A DNA stretch of 64,000 bases from an uncultured Bacteroidales bacterium. Its GTDB lineage: Bacteria; Bacteroidota; Bacteroidia; Bacteroidales; UBA932. Within the stretch, counting starts at the first letter, position 1; every line of letters begins with the position of its first letter. The position numbers and the translations under genes are program-made. This document shows, one piece after another, positions 60,768-64,000 of the stretch. Under the pieces are notes generated by a model that searched no databases, was not told the DNA's origin, and saw only the letters and a list, made by a program, of their open reading frames with translations. The DNA is taken from assembly GCA_949294195.1 (NCBI GenBank), contig CASFGK010000014.1:62001-126000 (forward strand), in the 5' to 3' direction.

Positions 60768-62189
60768 ATGGAAAAAGAAATACGTGTCGAACACGACCTT
60801 CTCGGCAGCCGGGAGCTGCCTGCCGGTGCGCTGTATGGAATCCAGACATTGCGCGGCATCGAGAACTTTTCTATCAGCCGTTTCAGGCTCGAATACTATC
60901 CTTCATTTATCAACGGTCTGGCTTATACCAAGATGGCAGCTGCGGACGCAAACCATCAGCTCGGTCTGCTTTCAGATGAGCAGTATTCCGGAATAAAAGC
61001 TGCCTGTGAGGATATACTGGCAGGGAAGTATCATGATGAATTTCCTGTGGATATGATTCAGGGAGGTGCCGGTACCACTACCAATATGAATGCAAACGAA
61101 GTGATTGCGAACATCGCTCTGATGCACATGGGACACAATCCGGGAGAGTATGAGTACTGCTCGCCACATGATCATGTGAACCGTTCCCAGTCCACCAATG
61201 ACGCATACCCGACTGCCATACACATGGGGCTGTATGCCGGATATCTGGCTTTGCTGCCTCACCTGAAGGCTCTTGTCTCGGCGTTCCGCAAGAAAGGAGA
61301 CGAGTTTTCCCGTATCGTCAAGATGGGACGTACACAGCTGGAAGATGCGGTGCCGATGACTCTCGGACAGACTTTCTACGGGTTTGCAAGCATACTTGAG
61401 AACGAGACTGTACATCTTGAAGAGGCCGCGGCGGATTTCCTGACCGTCAACCTGGGAGGAACAGCCATCGGTACGGGAATATGCTCGGAGCCTGGCTATG
61501 CGGAAAAGGCGGTTGCCGCCCTTGCACGCATTACAGGATGGAAAATCAAGCTTGCAGACGACCTTGTAGGTGCGACTTCAGACACTTCATGTATGGTGGG
61601 ATACATGTCGGCCCTGAAGCGTGTGGCTGTCAAACTGAGTAAAATATGCAACGACCTCCGTCTTCTGGCCAGCGGCCCGCGCTGCGGATTCGAGGAAATA
61701 AATCTGCCGGCCCGTCAGCCCGGATCATCGATAATGCCCGGCAAAGTGAATCCTGTCATTCCGGAAGTGGTCAGCCAGGTCGCGTTCAAAGTGATAGGAA
61801 ACGAACTCTGTGTGACTATGGCAGGGGAGGCTTCACAGATGGAGCTGAATGCCATGGAACCTGTGATGGCACAGTGCTGTTTTGAGTCCGTAGATCTGAT
61901 GAGCAATGCCTTCGATACGTTACGCACCCTCTGTGTAGAAGGAATTACCGCTAACCCGGAGCGGTGCCTGGCAGAAGTCCGTAACAGTATAGGCATAGTC
62001 ACCGCCCTGAATCCGTACATAGGGTATGACCATTCGACCAGTATAGCCAAGAAAGCCCTTGAAACGGGGCGGAGCGTATATGATCTTGTCCTGGAGGAAG
62101 GTATACTTACCAGTGAGGATCTTGATACCATACTTGACCCTAAGAACATGATCAGGCCGGTAAAACTGGATATCCGGGCACGGAAATGA
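60768..62189 (+). CDS. aspA: Aspartate ammonia-lyase (aspartase)
   Basis: A 473-residue enzyme of the fumarase/aspartase superfamily that converts aspartate to fumarate plus ammonia, feeding anaerobic respiration with fumarate. Key parts are QGGAGTTTNMNANEVIAN, HDHVNRSQSTNDAYPTA, GRTQLEDAVPMTLGQ and the SS-loop GSSIMPGKVNPVIPE carrying the catalytic serine. Length matches the family. It is divergent from the glutaredoxin-like gene. Confidence 0.95.
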   Translation: MEKEIRVEHDLLGSRELPAGALYGIQTLRGIENFSISRFRLEYYPSFINGLAYTKMAAADANHQLGLLSDEQYSGIKAACEDILAGKYHDEFPVDMIQGGAGTTTNMNANEVIANIALMHMGHNPGEYEYCSPHDHVNRSQSTNDAYPTAIHMGLYAGYLALLPHLKALVSAFRKKGDEFSRIVKMGRTQLEDAVPMTLGQTFYGFASILENETVHLEEAAADFLTVNLGGTAIGTGICSEPGYAEKAVAALARITGWKIKLADDLVGATSDTSCMVGYMSALKRVAVKLSKICNDLRLLASGPRCGFEEINLPARQPGSSIMPGKVNPVIPEVVSQVAFKVIGNELCVTMAGEASQMELNAMEPVMAQCCFESVDLMSNAFDTLRTLCVEGITANPERCLAEVRNSIGIVTALNPYIGYDHSTSIAKKALETGRSVYDLVLEEGILTSEDLDTILDPKNMIRPVKLDIRARK

Positions 62190-62335
62190 CGGGAGCCGGC
62201 TGTGCGGCATGAAATCCGGGAGGCATTTTGCCGGATGTCGGGATTTGGTCGTCAGAATCCGTCCGTACGTCTAATTAATTTCCGGTATAGGATGTGCTTC
62301 GATAACTTCGCAATCGGTTAGAAACAGTGTTACCG

Positions 62336-63700
62336 ATGAACAAGTTACAATACCTTTTGTCTGCATCTGCCGTCCTTGCCGTTTCCTTGTCCGGCTTGCC
62401 GGCAGATGCTCAGGAAGAAAGAACGGATGCGTGGACGCTTCAGGACTGTCTGGATTATGCGATGGAAAACAACATAACCCTCCGACAGAGCAGGATAACG
62501 GCAGAATCTTCGGCAATTGATGTCAAGACTGCAAAAGCCGCACTATTCCCGAGTCTCTCTTTCACGACCTCCCAAAGCCTCATAAACAGACCCTACCAGC
62601 AGTCAGGCAGTACGGTCAGCGGTACGGAAATACTCCGATCAGAGGGAAGTACGGGCTATACCGGCAATTACGGCCTTAACGCCCGTTGGACAATCTACAG
62701 TGGCGGGGCCAACCGCAAGACTATCAAACAGGAAGAACTGAATACCAGGATATCCGGTCTTGATGTTGAGGCTGCAGCCAATTCCATAGAGGAATCAATT
62801 ACACAGATCTATGTGCAGATACTGTATGCGACGGAATCCGTAAATGTCAACAGGAATACTCTCGAAGTGAGCATTGCGCAGTGCGGGAGAGGAAAACAGC
62901 TGATGGAAGCCGGCAGTCTGTCGAAGGCAGACTATGCACAGCTACAGGCACAGGTGAGCAGCGACAGATACCAGCTTGTCCTGTCGGAGACGACTTTGCA
63001 GGATTACAAACTGCAGCTGAAGCAGCTGCTTGAACTTGACATGGAATCCGAAATGGAACTGGCTGTGACAGACATATCGGAAGATAATGTATTGGCTCTC
63101 ATACCGGATAAAAAAGAAGTATACAATGCGGCTCTGGGCATAAGGCCTGAGATTGAAAGCGGCAGGCTCAACGTCGAGATGTCGGAACTCAGTGTAGGCA
63201 TCGCCAAGGCCGGAGCACTTCCGAATCTCAGCCTCAGTGCCGGAATAGGCACCAATCACACTACGGGAACGGATTTTACTTTCACCGAGCAGATCAGGAA
63301 CGGGTGGAACAATTCCATCGGACTTACGCTCAGCGTCCCGATATTCAGCAACAGACAGAACAAGAGTGCTGTAGAGAAGGCCCGTCTCCAGCAGCGTACA
63401 AGCGAACTTGACCTGCAGCAGGCACACAAGGATCTGTACAAGGCAATAGAAGGCTTCTGTCTGGATGCAGCCAGTTCGCAGTCCCAGTATCTGGCGGCGA
63501 AAGAGCAGGTGGAAAGTGCACAGACGAGCTATGATCTTGTAAACGAACAGTTCGGGCTGGGAATGAAGAATACCGTGGAGCTCCTTACTGAAAAGAACAA
63601 TCTGCTGAACGCCAGACAGCAGCTTCTTCAGGCGAAGTATATGGCTGTCCTGAGCAAGACCATGCTCCGCTTCTATGCTGGAGAGCCCTTAATCCTATAG
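62336..63700 (+). CDS. TolC-family outer-membrane efflux protein (second)
   Basis: A 454-residue exported protein (signal to about SGLPADAQ) with two outer-membrane efflux repeats, beginning LQDCLDYAMENNITLRQS. It is the first gene of a second tripartite efflux operon; the membrane-fusion gene follows after 29 bp. The ATG at 62336 is preferred to a GTG three codons upstream. Confidence 0.9.
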   Translation: MNKLQYLLSASAVLAVSLSGLPADAQEERTDAWTLQDCLDYAMENNITLRQSRITAESSAIDVKTAKAALFPSLSFTTSQSLINRPYQQSGSTVSGTEILRSEGSTGYTGNYGLNARWTIYSGGANRKTIKQEELNTRISGLDVEAAANSIEESITQIYVQILYATESVNVNRNTLEVSIAQCGRGKQLMEAGSLSKADYAQLQAQVSSDRYQLVLSETTLQDYKLQLKQLLELDMESEMELAVTDISEDNVLALIPDKKEVYNAALGIRPEIESGRLNVEMSELSVGIAKAGALPNLSLSAGIGTNHTTGTDFTFTEQIRNGWNNSIGLTLSVPIFSNRQNKSAVEKARLQQRTSELDLQQAHKDLYKAIEGFCLDAASSQSQYLAAKEQVESAQTSYDLVNEQFGLGMKNTVELLTEKNNLLNARQQLLQAKYMAVLSKTMLRFYAGEPLIL

Positions 63701-63729
63701 ATTTTTGCAAATAAAGGAAAAGAGAGTAT

Positions 63730-64000
63730 ATGAAAAAGAAAACAAGAACCATTCTCTGGCTGACAGTCGCTGTCATTGCAGTCGCCGCCGTCATGACTTT
63801 ATATCTGAAAGGCAAGTCAGCCAAGACGCCTCAACTTACGTATGAGATTGTAAATGTCGGTAGGAGCGATATTTCCAATACGGTGACCGCTACCGGGACC
63901 ATAGAGCCTGTGACCGAAGTCGAAGTGGGAACCCAGGTGTCCGGCATTATAGACAAGATATATGTAGACTACAACTCCATAGTGAAAGAAGGCCAGGTCA
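63730..64000 (+). CDS. MacA-like membrane-fusion protein, N-terminal part (cut by window edge)
   Basis: The first 90 codons of a periplasmic adaptor. After the N-terminal anchor (MKKKTRTILWLTVAVIAVAA) the lipoyl part VTATGTIEPVTEVEVGTQVSG is typical of MacA/HlyD-type proteins that pair with MacB-type ABC or RND pumps. The pump gene would lie beyond the window. Confidence 0.9.
   Translation, partial: MKKKTRTILWLTVAVIAVAAVMTLYLKGKSAKTPQLTYEIVNVGRSDISNTVTATGTIEPVTEVEVGTQVSGIIDKIYVDYNSIVKEGQV

Overview
The window looks like chromosomal DNA from a gut-type member of the Bacteroidales (Bacteroidota). The evidence is a SusC/SusD pair with linked glycoside hydrolases, repeated TAnnTTTG (-7) promoter boxes typical of Bacteroidota, a CfxA-like class A beta-lactamase, secreted proteins with Bacteroidota lipoboxes, and a large type II-C Cas9. 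Genus cannot be fixed by eye. No rRNA, tRNA or insertion sequence was recognised.

Layout. 1-11555 is ordinary chromosome: the start of a Tat-exported Gfo/Idh/MocA oxidoreductase, a deoxynucleoside kinase, an EamA exporter, a GNAT acetyltransferase, an aldose-1-epimerase-like protein, glutamate dehydrogenase, a MATE exporter, a cupin, an SMR (Gdx/SugE) exporter, a secreted endo/exonuclease/phosphatase protein, a CobW-type metallochaperone, a flavin reductase and a secreted alpha/beta hydrolase. 11640-17555 is a compact type II-C CRISPR-Cas locus: a tracrRNA on the minus strand with promoter and terminator visible, then cas9-cas1-cas2 and a 12-spacer array. 17583-20423 holds two small exported proteins, an unknown membrane protein and a free-methionine sulfoxide reductase. 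20424-21321 is an 898-bp non-coding stretch full of short repeats and inverted repeats that ends in a strongly folding 95-nt element.

21322-29381 is a complete [FeFe]-hydrogenase island. hydB-hydA-hydC (trimeric, NADH/ferredoxin-linked, electron-bifurcating type) runs on the plus strand and meets the maturation operon hydE-hydG-hydF on the minus strand with a 6-bp gap. 29472-36946 carries transporters (TSUP, CDF, Fsr-type MFS), a threonine aldolase, the beta-lactamase, a His/Pro-repeat secreted protein, a conserved unknown and a membrane metallophosphoesterase. 37047-48783 has a large transglutaminase-like lipoprotein and a small polysaccharide-utilisation locus (SusC, SusD, GH29 fucosidase-like enzyme, CBM9 plus TIM-barrel protein).

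48994-64000 has a guanine deaminase and a DUF1295 membrane protein, then a tetR-tolC-hlyD-ABC-ABC-permease-permease drug-export operon with a likely TetR operator. It continues with a decayed DUF418 gene, a LysO-type exporter split into two genes, a DUF169-PAS fusion, a thioredoxin-fold protein, aspartate ammonia-lyase, and the start of a second tripartite efflux operon that runs off the window.

The points most worth a second look are the tracrRNA/cas9 arrangement and the array abutting a resident gene, the repeat-rich region and folded element upstream of the hydrogenase, the DUF418 pseudogene with a perfect palindrome near its deletion junction, and the DUF169-PAS fusion.
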